Shown here one piece after another: positions 44,565-51,902 of a stretch of 64,000 bases of DNA. A model generated the notes under the pieces. That model was not told the DNA's origin, did not search any database, and saw only the letters and a program-made list of their open reading frames with translations. The DNA is from Betaproteobacteria bacterium (GTDB lineage: Bacteria > Acidobacteriota > Terriglobia > Acidiferrales > UBA7541): contig CAJCHZ010000077.1 in the NCBI GenBank assembly GCA_903970165.1, positions 20,589 through 84,588 of the forward strand, given 5' to 3'. Both the position numbers and the translations under genes were made by a program. How positions within the stretch are numbered: position 1 is the stretch's first letter; each line of letters begins with the position of its first letter.

Positions 44565-46016
44565 TCAGGATTCCAGATTGTAGGCTTCTTCACCGTGTTG
44601 CGTAATGTCGAGACCTTCAATCTCATCCGATTCGCTCACGCGTACGCCGGTAATCATGTCCGTGATTTTCAGCAGCACGATGGTTCCCACGATCGCGAAG
44701 CCCCAGGATATCAGTATGCCCACGAGCTGGTTGCCGAGCTGTCCCCAGTGGCCATCGAGTCCGCCGACCGGCTTGCCCGCACCGAAAATCGGGTTGATCA
44801 CCTGCTGTGCAAAGATCCCCGTCATGAGTGCGCCGATCGTCCCGCCCGCTCCGTGGACGCCAAACGCATCTAGCGCGTCATCATAGCCGAAGATGGATTT
44901 TACCTTCGTAACCATCCAGTAGCAGACCAGGCCCGCAATGAAGCCGATGGCCAGAGCGGGCATGGGGGCCACGAATCCAGCGGCCGGCGTAATCGCCACC
45001 AGTCCAGCCACTGCGCCGGAGATTGCCCCTAGAGCGCTTGGGCGCCCATTCTTGATCCACTCCGCGATGCTCCAGCTCATGGCTGCCGCGGCCGTGGCCA
45101 TATGCGTGGCAACAAAGGCGCTTGTGGCGAGCGCGCTTGCGGCCAGCGCGCTGCCGGCGTTAAAGCCAAACCAGCCGACCCACAGCAAACAGGCACCGAT
45201 GAAGCTTAGAACGAGCGAATGCGGAGGCATCGGCTGTTTCGGATACCCGGTTCGCTTGCCGAGGTAAAGTGCGCACACCAATGCCGACACTCCCGAGCTG
45301 ATATGCACGACCGTTCCGCCGGCAAAATCCAGTGTGGGGAATTTTCCTCCAAGAGATGCGTTGAGCAGACCTCCCTTGCCCCAAACCATGTGCGCCAGCG
45401 GAGCGTAAACCACCAGGAACCAAAGCGTCAGAAAAAGGACCGTGCCGCTGAACTTCATGCGTTCTGCCGTGGCTCCCGTGATCAGCGCGGGGGTGATAAT
45501 GGCGAACATCAGCTGGTAGATCATGAATGTAGATTGCGGAATCGTCCCCGCGTAATCCGGATTGGGGTCGGCGCCCACGCCGCGCAGAAACGCGTGTTCA
45601 AATCCGCCGATAACCGGCCCGTTTCCGCCGAAGCACAAGCTGTAGCCCACCAGCGCCCAGAGCACGCTGATCAGCGCCATCAGCAGAAAGCTTTGCATCA
45701 TGATCGCTAGCGTATTCTTTCGGCGCACAAGGCCGCCGTAGAACAGCGCGAGCCCGGGGCCCGTCATCAGCAGAACCAGAGCGGCGCTGACGAGCATCCA
45801 CGCGTTGTCACCGGCCGATTGTGCGTTGGTGACGCGTTGATCCAGATCCTTGAGCTTGTCGTTCACAGTCTTTGGGATGTCTGGAGTCGTGGCGGGCGAG
45901 GTGTTCGAAGTTGCTGCCGGAGAGGCAGCGGGGGTGGGAGTTTGCCAGGCGAAAAGAGGTACGGCCGCAAGCACCATGGTCAATAGAAAACAACACTTCC
46001 ATCCCACGTGCTTCAT
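44565..46016 (-). CDS. amtB: Ammonium transporter AmtB
   Basis: A 483-residue ammonium channel with a cleavable signal peptide (MKHVGWKCCFLLTMVLAAVPLFA) and an exported Ala/Thr/Pro-rich head before the first pore helix (AWMLVSAALVLLMTGPGLALFYGGLVR). The two pore histidines are seen in LAHMVWGKGG and DAFGVHGAGG. Eleven TM helices and the C-terminal tail (ESDEIEGLDITQHGEEAY), which docks PII in the family, are present. ATG 46016 follows from the signal peptide; a frame to 46028 adds four residues. A candidate promoter lies about 100 bp upstream. Confidence 0.96.
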   Translation of the reverse strand: MKHVGWKCCFLLTMVLAAVPLFAWQTPTPAASPAATSNTSPATTPDIPKTVNDKLKDLDQRVTNAQSAGDNAWMLVSAALVLLMTGPGLALFYGGLVRRKNTLAIMMQSFLLMALISVLWALVGYSLCFGGNGPVIGGFEHAFLRGVGADPNPDYAGTIPQSTFMIYQLMFAIITPALITGATAERMKFSGTVLFLTLWFLVVYAPLAHMVWGKGGLLNASLGGKFPTLDFAGGTVVHISSGVSALVCALYLGKRTGYPKQPMPPHSLVLSFIGACLLWVGWFGFNAGSALAASALATSAFVATHMATAAAAMSWSIAEWIKNGRPSALGAISGAVAGLVAITPAAGFVAPMPALAIGFIAGLVCYWMVTKVKSIFGYDDALDAFGVHGAGGTIGALMTGIFAQQVINPIFGAGKPVGGLDGHWGQLGNQLVGILISWGFAIVGTIVLLKITDMITGVRVSESDEIEGLDITQHGEEAYNLES

Positions 46017-46094
46017 AGTTCTGTCCACTCCGCTGCGTTTGGGTTGCTCCGGGCGAGTCCGGGGCTACGCTGAAAAACAAACTGCCGGGGACCA

Positions 46095-46111
46095 CCAGTT
46101 TTTCGAACTGG
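46095..46111. repeat. 6-bp inverted repeat in the amtB leader
   Basis: CCAGTT (46095-46100) and AACTGG (46106-46111) pair perfectly around TTTCG, immediately downstream of the candidate amtB -10 box. It could be an operator or a leader hairpin of the nitrogen operon. Confidence 0.35.
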
Positions 46112-46138
46112 ATTATACGCATCCCTGCCGGATCTCAA
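46112..46138 (-). promoter_or_regulatory. Candidate promoter of amtB-glnB-glnD
   Basis: On the minus strand TTGAGA (46133-46138) and a perfect TATAAT (46112-46117) are spaced by 15 bases, about 96 bp ahead of amtB. I see no -24/-12 sigma-54 pair, which would be usual for amtB operons in proteobacteria. The spacing is shorter than ideal. The 355-bp gap 46017-46371 holds this and the STAS promoter and no gene. Confidence 0.5.
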
Positions 46139-46259
46139 GTTTAGAAATTTGCATCGGCCAGATTCGTTTTTCTAATGAAATGGCCGCAACCCTATTCACA
46201 CTCGGATCCGTTGCCGGGAGACATGCCCTTACGGACGGTAATTTGGCTACAGCCAATTC

Positions 46260-46287
46260 TTGCCATGCGGCGCTGCCATCGTATAAT
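46260..46287 (+). promoter_or_regulatory. Promoter before the second STAS gene
   Basis: TTGCCA (46260-46265) and a perfect TATAAT (46282-46287) are spaced by 16 bases, 84 bp before the start of the STAS gene. This is the best sigma-70-type match in the divergent gap. Confidence 0.6.
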
Positions 46288-46371
46288 GCACCGGGGTCCA
46301 ACTTCAGTGGTTCTCCCTGGTTAGACGGCACGGGGCGAGCCTGGCGCCGACGAGTTTTTTGGCCAAGTACT

Positions 46372-46728
46372 ATGACCGATCATTTACCAATGGAGATTAC
46401 CGTCCGAGATTCCGGGGCCATCCCCATTCTCGACGTTCGCGGACGCCTGACCATCGGTGAGCCGAGTGAACAGCTGAATCAGGCGCTGGACTCCGTAATT
46501 AAGGGGGGCGCCCATAAGGTCGTCGTTGATCTCAACGGTGTGCCCCAGATAGACAGCTCGGGCATTTCCGCGCTCGTGCGCATTTCCATCAAGCTCACAC
46601 GCGAAGGTGGCGCGTTACGGCTCGTCTGCCGCCCCGGACGCGTGCGCGATGCGCTCACCGTAACCCGTCTCGTCGAAGCTATTCCAACGTTCGACACGGA
46701 ATCCGCCGCCCTCGCCAACTTCGCTTAG
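46372..46728 (+). CDS. STAS-domain anti-sigma factor antagonist
   Basis: A 118-residue single STAS domain. The core reads PILDVRGRLTIGEPSEQLNQ, KVVVDLNGVPQIDSSGISALVRISIKL and ALTVTRLVEAIPTFDTE; the Ser of DSSG is the expected phosphorylation site. It resembles the STAS protein at 25795-26163 and is probably a paralogue. ATG 46372 is picked because of the promoter at 46260-46287; ATG 46390 is an alternative. No kinase or sigma gene is adjacent. Confidence 0.88.
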   Translation: MTDHLPMEITVRDSGAIPILDVRGRLTIGEPSEQLNQALDSVIKGGAHKVVVDLNGVPQIDSSGISALVRISIKLTREGGALRLVCRPGRVRDALTVTRLVEAIPTFDTESAALANFA

Positions 46729-46815
46729 CAGAAGCAACGTTTACGGGCTACCGCGCGTCCTTTACCTTGGGTGTAGCTCAGACCGATTCAACGAACGCCG
46801 ATTGCAAGTCCAAAC

Positions 46816-47757
46816 ATGCGGACCTTTTTGTGGGAACAGCTCTTTTTTGATGTGTCTCCGGCCCCCTCGCCATTCTCAAGCGTAGTCGCGCTCCTCATGA
46901 TCGTGGCGCTTATGTGTTGCCTGGACTGTGCTGCGGTCGCAGCTCAGGATACTTCTTCGGTATTGCCGCCGGACGCGCAAGAACAGCTGCATTCGCTCGC
47001 ATCGCGCGTAGCCGAACAAATTCGCAACTCCAAACTCGAACCGGCGCCACCGAAAGTTTTTGTCATCGACTTCTTGAATGCTTCCGACAAGCAATTCTCG
47101 AGACTCGGCAGCCTCCTCGCGGATGATTTCGCGGAATCCCTCGGTGCCGTCGCTTCCGGTTTCCAGGTGGAAGACCGTAAGTCCTTCTACGATTATTTGA
47201 AGCAGAACTGGATGAGCCTGGACGCTCTTCAAAACGAAGCTGGTTTTCTGACTCTTGCGCGCTCCATGGGAGCAACCGGAGTCATAGAGGGCACCATCGC
47301 AACCGATGCGAATCAGCAGTTGCGAATCCGGTTGCGCACGGACGGACTTGGCCCGGCATGGACCGCGGATGCGCTGTTCCCGTTGACAAACAACCTGCAG
47401 GAGCTTTTGAAACAGCCGGCTACGTCGTTTGCGCGTTCTGCCGACACGGTAGCTGTTGAGCCGGGCATTCTGCAAGCAGGGGCCGAAGGCGTAACGCTGC
47501 CAATTTGCGTCTTTTGCCCCAATCCGGACTACACGGATCTTGCGCGCGCGGCGAAGTATCGCGGCATCGTCGAACTTTCGCTTATCGTCACAAAAGACGG
47601 CAAAGTAAGTTCCGTGATGGTCTTGCGAGGCGCGCCATTTTCACTGACGCAACAGGCGATCGAAACCGTGCAGAAATGGAAATTCAAGCCCGCAAAGAAA
47701 GACAAACAATCCGTTTCCGTCCGAGTTCCAGTGGATATTGAATTTCAGCTTTATTGA
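46816..47757 (+). CDS. TonB C-terminal domain protein with CsgG-like N-terminal domain (copy 1)
   Basis: A 313-residue exported or anchored protein. A hydrophobic helix (VVALLMIVALMCCLDCAAVAAQ) is followed by a domain that looks like the CsgG/FlgO/TolB N-domain type (PKVFVIDFLNASDKQFSRLGSLLADDFAESL). After a CxxC pair (PICVFCPNPDY) the chain ends in a TonB C-terminal domain (YRGIVELSLIVTKDGKVSSVMVLRGAPFSLTQQAIETVQKWKFKPA). The next gene has the same design, so they form a tandem pair. No ExbB/ExbD or receptor gene is near. The N-domain assignment is tentative. Confidence 0.75.
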   Translation: MRTFLWEQLFFDVSPAPSPFSSVVALLMIVALMCCLDCAAVAAQDTSSVLPPDAQEQLHSLASRVAEQIRNSKLEPAPPKVFVIDFLNASDKQFSRLGSLLADDFAESLGAVASGFQVEDRKSFYDYLKQNWMSLDALQNEAGFLTLARSMGATGVIEGTIATDANQQLRIRLRTDGLGPAWTADALFPLTNNLQELLKQPATSFARSADTVAVEPGILQAGAEGVTLPICVFCPNPDYTDLARAAKYRGIVELSLIVTKDGKVSSVMVLRGAPFSLTQQAIETVQKWKFKPAKKDKQSVSVRVPVDIEFQLY

Positions 47758-47828
47758 AGCTTTGCCGGATCGCTTTGGCTGCTCAGTATGCTCCCCGAGC
47801 GACGTATCTTTATGCTAAACTCACAAAA

Positions 47829-48710
47829 ATGTTGTCGCACACGCATGCCGTTCGGCTTGTAGTCCTTGCTCTAGCGGCATGCTTCCTCGTCGCCGGTATC
47901 GCCCGGGCGCAGGATGAGCGGAGTTCCTCCGCGGGAAGCGACCCTTATCAGGAGCAGATTCACTCTCTCGCGGGACGCCTTCTCATGAGAGCCGAGAAAT
48001 CGAAATGCCGCCCCGACCGCTGCACGATTCTCGTTGAAAATTTCACTACGCCGTCAGGATCAACTTCGCGCCTCGGCACTCAGCTGGGTGATTCCATGTC
48101 GGCGGAGATCCTCTCTCAAGGGCACGGAATTCATATCGTTGATCGGACTCGCCTTCAAGACTATCTGGTTCGCGAGCGCATACCTTCCAGTGCGCTGAAA
48201 GACCGGGAGGCCGCTCGCTGGCTCGCAACCGAATTTCAAGCCAACGCCGTACTCGTTGGCGCCATCAAGCCGGTGGGGGATAATTTCAACCTCACAACTC
48301 AACTGCTCATTATTTCCCCCGACTGGGCCAGTACGGAGGAGATAACGCAAATTGCGACCCCATTGCCTGAGGGAGCATTCGCTCCCTTTGAACCCTACGA
48401 CGCCGAACCGAAGGTGCCTGGAGGCCCTCGGCCCGCAAAGGGAGCTAGCGTTCCCTCTTGCACCTATTGTCCTTCGCCTCAGTATTCGAGCGTGGCGCGG
48501 AAAGCGAAATTTACGGGCACGGTAATTTTAGCTGTGACAGTTTCGGAAGACGGTCGCGCTACCGACGTTCACGTTCTGAAGGGCATCCCCTTTGGGTGGA
48601 ATGAACAGGCAATCCATGCGGTTAACGAGTGGACTTTTAGGCCAGCGAGTGCCGACGGTACGCCGGTTGCTGTGCGCGTCCCCATCGAAATGAATTTCCA
48701 ACTTTACTAG
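47829..48710 (+). CDS. TonB C-terminal domain protein with CsgG-like N-terminal domain (copy 2)
   Basis: A 293-residue paralogue of the gene before it. It has a signal peptide (VRLVVLALAACFLVAGIARAQ), a domain starting CRPDRCTILVENFTTPSGSTSRLGTQLGDSMSAEIL with ATEFQANAVLVGAIKPVGDNF, the CxxC pair in PSCTYCPSPQYSSVARKAKFTG, and a TonB-C ending in EWTFRPASADGTPVAVRVPIEMNFQLY. The final ...VP(V/I)(D/E)(I/M)(E/N)FQLY matches copy 1. An extra CRPDRC Cys pair opens its N-domain, which copy 1 lacks. It converges with mglA, 5 bp apart. Confidence 0.75.
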   Translation: MLSHTHAVRLVVLALAACFLVAGIARAQDERSSSAGSDPYQEQIHSLAGRLLMRAEKSKCRPDRCTILVENFTTPSGSTSRLGTQLGDSMSAEILSQGHGIHIVDRTRLQDYLVRERIPSSALKDREAARWLATEFQANAVLVGAIKPVGDNFNLTTQLLIISPDWASTEEITQIATPLPEGAFAPFEPYDAEPKVPGGPRPAKGASVPSCTYCPSPQYSSVARKAKFTGTVILAVTVSEDGRATDVHVLKGIPFGWNEQAIHAVNEWTFRPASADGTPVAVRVPIEMNFQLY

Positions 48711-48715
48711 AGCGG

Positions 48716-49303
48716 TTAGCCGCCTTTTTTCAGCTCGGCGAGAACCAGTTTGGCCACTTCCTTCAAAGTTTCAAAAACCCCGAGCCCCTGAATGGCTACT
48801 CCTTCGAGTACGGGCTCGCCTTTTTTCTGAAGTTGCTTCGTCAGTTCCGCAATGGGCATCGCGTTCGGTAAATCGCGTTTGTTCAACTGCAGCACGTAAG
48901 GAATGGTGTCGAAATTCAGGTTGTGCTCTTTCAAATGTTCGTGCAGGTTTTCCATCGTCTCGAAATTTGCGTCGAGCCGCTCTTCCTGCGAATCCGCAAC
49001 GAACACCACGCCGTCCGCCCCTTTCAAAATCAGCTTGCGGCTGGCTTCATAGAAGACTTGCCCGGGAACGGTGTAAAGGTGGAAGCGCGTTTTGAAGCCG
49101 CGCACCGTCCCGAGATCGAGCGGCAGAAAATCGAAGAACAATGTGCGGTCCGTCTCCGTGGCGAGGGACACCATCTTGCCCTTCTGGTTTTGGCCGGTGT
49201 GGTCGTAGACCCACTGGAGGTTGGCGGTTTTGCCACCCAAACCTGGACCGTAGTAAACGAGCTTGCAGTTAATTTCGCGCGCGGGAAAATTGATGAATGG
49301 CAC
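48716..49303 (-). CDS. mglA: MglA-like small Ras/Arf-type GTPase
   Basis: A 195-residue GTPase close to MglA of Myxococcus and Thermus, which sets cell polarity and motility direction. It has the P-loop GPGLGGKTANLQWV, switch II as YTVPGQVFYEASRKLILKG (Thr/Val in place of the usual Asp, as in MglA) and the base-binding LNKRDL. No mglB (GAP, roadblock) gene is next to it. It is divergent from the TPR gene over a 257-bp gap in which I see no clear element. Confidence 0.93.
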   Translation of the reverse strand: MPFINFPAREINCKLVYYGPGLGGKTANLQWVYDHTGQNQKGKMVSLATETDRTLFFDFLPLDLGTVRGFKTRFHLYTVPGQVFYEASRKLILKGADGVVFVADSQEERLDANFETMENLHEHLKEHNLNFDTIPYVLQLNKRDLPNAMPIAELTKQLQKKGEPVLEGVAIQGLGVFETLKEVAKLVLAELKKGG

Positions 49304-49560
49304 TTTTTCTCAACCAGAATTCGGACTCAAACTTATAGCATACGCGGTGCTGGCAGGCCAGCCTTGCAGCGGTGCCTGACCCTTGTCGGGTAACTTGCTT
49401 CTTTACAGTTTCCGCGAGAACCCTCCGATTTCGATGCTCTTTTTTCGCGGCATGCCGCCGGGAGGTAACTCGTGCATATCCTCGCAATCTCGTTTCCAAT
49501 CAATTTGGACCCATTTGGACCTCGTTGACGCCGCCTCGCGGGTCTGGTAGCATGCGCGAC

Positions 49561-50196
49561 ATGGCAAAACCGCACAAAGCCTCTTCAGGCTCATCCGGGC
49601 AGGGCAAAGGATCGGCGCGGAGCCATTCTAACCAACAGAAAAAGAAGAACTTACCTCCCGCTCCGCCGGCTCAGCGTGGTGGCGTCGAGCTGGTAGACCC
49701 GCGCGTTCAGGCCCAACTCAAGATATATGATGAAGCGCTGGCCCTCTTCCACCAGCAAAAATTCGCTCGAGCCAAGCAGGAACTGGAAAAAGTACTCGAA
49801 GGGCCCAGCCAGGGACTCGCGGACCGCGCCCGAATGCACCTTCGCATTGCCGAGCAGCGCATGAAGCCTAGCTCGGAACAAAATCCAAAAACGGCCGACG
49901 AACACTACCAGCGCGGCGTAGCCATGATGAACATCGGCCGTTGGGACGACGCGCGCGAGAGTTTGATAAAGGCGCGCAAGGCTTCGCCTAAAGCAGACTA
50001 CATTCACTACGCGCTTGCGGCGCTCGATTGCCTCACCGGCGAAGCGGACTCGGCCATGGCGAATCTTAAAGTCGCAATCGAACTGCGCGCGGAAAATCGC
50101 TATCACGCGCGCAATGACGAAGATTTCGCCTTCCTCCAGGAAGATCCTCGCTTTACCGAGTTGCTCTACCCGGAGAAAGACGGCACTGCCGGCTGA
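49561..50196 (+). CDS. TPR-repeat protein
   Basis: An approximately 211-residue soluble protein. A Lys/Ser/Pro-rich head (about 1-45) is followed by helical pairs of tetratricopeptide type: LKIYDEALALFHQQKFARAKQELEKVL, then ADEHYQRGVAMMNIGRWDDARESLIKARKASPKADYIHYALAAL. It ends with a piece seen in Acidobacteriota TPR proteins (ARNDEDFAFLQEDPRFTELLYPEK). There is no signal peptide. ATG 49552 would add three residues. The partner is unknown. Confidence 0.8.
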   Translation: MAKPHKASSGSSGQGKGSARSHSNQQKKKNLPPAPPAQRGGVELVDPRVQAQLKIYDEALALFHQQKFARAKQELEKVLEGPSQGLADRARMHLRIAEQRMKPSSEQNPKTADEHYQRGVAMMNIGRWDDARESLIKARKASPKADYIHYALAALDCLTGEADSAMANLKVAIELRAENRYHARNDEDFAFLQEDPRFTELLYPEKDGTAG

Positions 50197-50388
50197 ACCC
50201 TCGTGATTTGCTTTCGTGCCTCCCGACCTGGAACGCTGAGAACCAAAGCGCGTGCCCGCGGAATCCAACCTGAGCGTACAGACTCTTAACGCAGGATTGG
50301 AAACGAGTATCAAAAGGCATCGCAGTTCAGTCCGGAGTCATACGCCTCTAGCGAAACGAATCCCTGGCGGTTCTCACTACCTAATCCG

Positions 50389-51444
50389 GTGAAGAAAAAA
50401 TCCTCCAAGCCGAAGACGCTCTCCCGCGGATTCCGCGTCGTCGCGCTTGGCGGAGGCACCGGACTTTCCACGATTCTGCGCGGGCTGAAAGAATATGTTG
50501 TCCGGCGTAGCGATGAGCATCCCAACTCGGATCGCCCCATTTCGGAATTGACCGCCATCGTGACGGTTACCGATGATGGCGGAAGTTCGGGACGTTTGCG
50601 TCGTGAGAACCGCGTGCTACCCCCGGGCGACATTCGCAATTGCATGGTCGCGCTCTCGAAAGACGAAGCGCTTCTCGGGCGGCTCTTCCAGTATCGTTTT
50701 CACGCCGGGCGCGGGCTGATCGGCCACAATTTCGGCAACCTGTTTTTGGCTGCGCTCACGCACGTCACCGGGGATTTCGCGGAAGCGATTCGCGTCAGCA
50801 GCAAAGTCCTGGCGATTCGCGGGCGCATATTTCCATCGACGCTTTCCAACGTGCATCTCGTCGCCAGACTCCGCAACGGGCGGCTCGTACACGGGGAAAC
50901 GCGCATCACTGCAAGCCGGACGCCGATCGAAAAACTTTCACTTTCGCCTGCCCGTGTTCCGCCATTTCCTTCGGTCATTGATGCGATTCGCGAAGCCGAT
51001 CTGATCCTTCTTGGTCCGGGATCGCTCTATACGAGCGTTCTGCCGAATTTGTTGATCCCGGAAATCGCGGCTGCCATCGCGAAATCAACCGCGCCTCGCG
51101 TCTACATTGCCAATCTGATGACCCAGCCGGGAGAAACCGCTAAGTATTCCCTGGCGGATCATTTGCGCGCGATCCGGCTTCACACGCCGCGCGGAGTGGT
51201 GGATTGGGTGGTCGCCAATCGCAGGCCGGTCTCGCCTGAAGTCGCAAAGCGGTACCGGCGCCAGGGTGCCGAGCAAGTGGTGGTGGATCTGCCAGAACTT
51301 CAGAAGCTTGGCTACCACGTGGTGCTGGACAACCTGCTCGAAGAACACGGCGTGATCCGCCATAATCCCCGGCGACTAGCGCGTCTTCTGCTCGAAGAGT
51401 TCCTCACGTCTCCCGTACCACCGAACGCTAACGACGCACGCTGA
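50389..51444 (+). CDS. YvcK/CofD-like gluconeogenesis factor family protein
   Basis: A 351-residue protein of the YvcK family, cytosolic proteins that bind UDP-GlcNAc and affect carbon flow and cell-wall synthesis in Bacillus and mycobacteria. It has VVALGGGTGLSTILRGLKEY, VTDDGGSSGRLRRE, PPGDIRNCMVALS, GHNFGNLFLAAL and GPGSLYTSVLPNLL, all characteristic segments. In other phyla it sits in an rapZ-yvcK-whiA cluster; here it stands alone. It starts with GTG 50389 without a strong ribosome-binding site. The 190 bp before it hold no clear element. Confidence 0.92.
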   Translation: MKKKSSKPKTLSRGFRVVALGGGTGLSTILRGLKEYVVRRSDEHPNSDRPISELTAIVTVTDDGGSSGRLRRENRVLPPGDIRNCMVALSKDEALLGRLFQYRFHAGRGLIGHNFGNLFLAALTHVTGDFAEAIRVSSKVLAIRGRIFPSTLSNVHLVARLRNGRLVHGETRITASRTPIEKLSLSPARVPPFPSVIDAIREADLILLGPGSLYTSVLPNLLIPEIAAAIAKSTAPRVYIANLMTQPGETAKYSLADHLRAIRLHTPRGVVDWVVANRRPVSPEVAKRYRRQGAEQVVVDLPELQKLGYHVVLDNLLEEHGVIRHNPRRLARLLLEEFLTSPVPPNANDAR

Positions 51445-51482
51445 CTTTCGGGAAGGTTTCGGCTACAACCCCCTCCCCCATT

Positions 51483-51711
51483 TTTGTAAGTGTTGCTTCT
51501 AAAGGATTTAGCCTTTCTGTAAGCCGTTTCGAATGAACACTTGTGGGTCGTCGTACCCGTGTTGATTTTAAAGGAGATAGTCTAGAGTGCTCTGTGGGTT
51601 TATGCAGGTAACCCGACCGAGAGGAGAAGGGTAGTGTGGGGACGCTTCGTGCGCTGAAGTTGCGCAGGGAGGTTTGCTCGGAAGGGTGATGATGAAACGC
51701 AAAGCACTATA
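51483..51711 (+). ncRNA. Candidate structured RNA (no family recognised)
   Basis: This gene-free stretch between convergent genes has an unusual density of nested stems. The first block is AAGTGTT (51488-51494) with AACACTT (51536-51542), enclosing AAAGG/CCTTT (51501-51505, 51512-51516). A second hairpin GGGT/ACCC (51545-51548, 51555-51558) follows. A third block is closed by GTGCT/AGCAC (51587-51591, 51703-51707, with two more pairs past one mismatch). It encloses GGGTT/AACCC (51596-51600, 51610-51614) and CCGAG/CTCGG (51617-51621, 51677-51681). Inside the last stem is TGCGC/GCGCA (51650-51654, 51662-51666). No tmRNA, RNase P, 6S or SRP core is visible. The strand and ends are guesses. Confidence 0.4.
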
Positions 51712-51741
51712 GCATGAGTTTACTTTATGTTAATACAAATC

Positions 51742-51763
51742 GTATGGATAGACTTTTCCATAC
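51742..51763. repeat. 7-bp hairpin downstream of the RNA candidate
   Basis: GTATGGA (51742-51748) and TCCATAC (51757-51763) pair perfectly around an 8-base loop. It could be a 3' part of the candidate RNA or an independent element. No T-run follows. Confidence 0.35.
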
Positions 51764-51870
51764 CATCAGAGCCCGGCGTTTACGAAGAACGGATCACCCA
51801 TATCGCCGCAGGCCTTCCGGATAGCTTAAAGCGTATTACACCATTTACATCAGGCAAACCGCCAGCCAAG

Positions 51871-51895
51871 GGGAAAAACGCCAGCCGGATGCTGG
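51871..51895 (-). terminator. Intrinsic terminator of the padR-ADOP module 2
   Basis: On the minus strand, just past the ADOP stop, CCAGC (51891-51895 region) and GCTGG (51881-51885) form a 5-bp GC-rich stem around a 5-base loop and are followed by CG and five T residues (51874-51878). This is a short but standard layout for factor-independent termination. Confidence 0.6.
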
Positions 51896-51902
51896 AGCTA
51901 GC

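Noticed and set aside
45850..46371. Long 5' extension of the second STAS frame
   Set aside because: It runs back into the amtB gene on the other strand and across a good promoter, so the start at 46372 is preferred.
51483..51711. tmRNA, RNase P, 6S or SRP RNA
   Set aside because: None of the conserved core sequences of these RNAs could be seen, so no family name is given.
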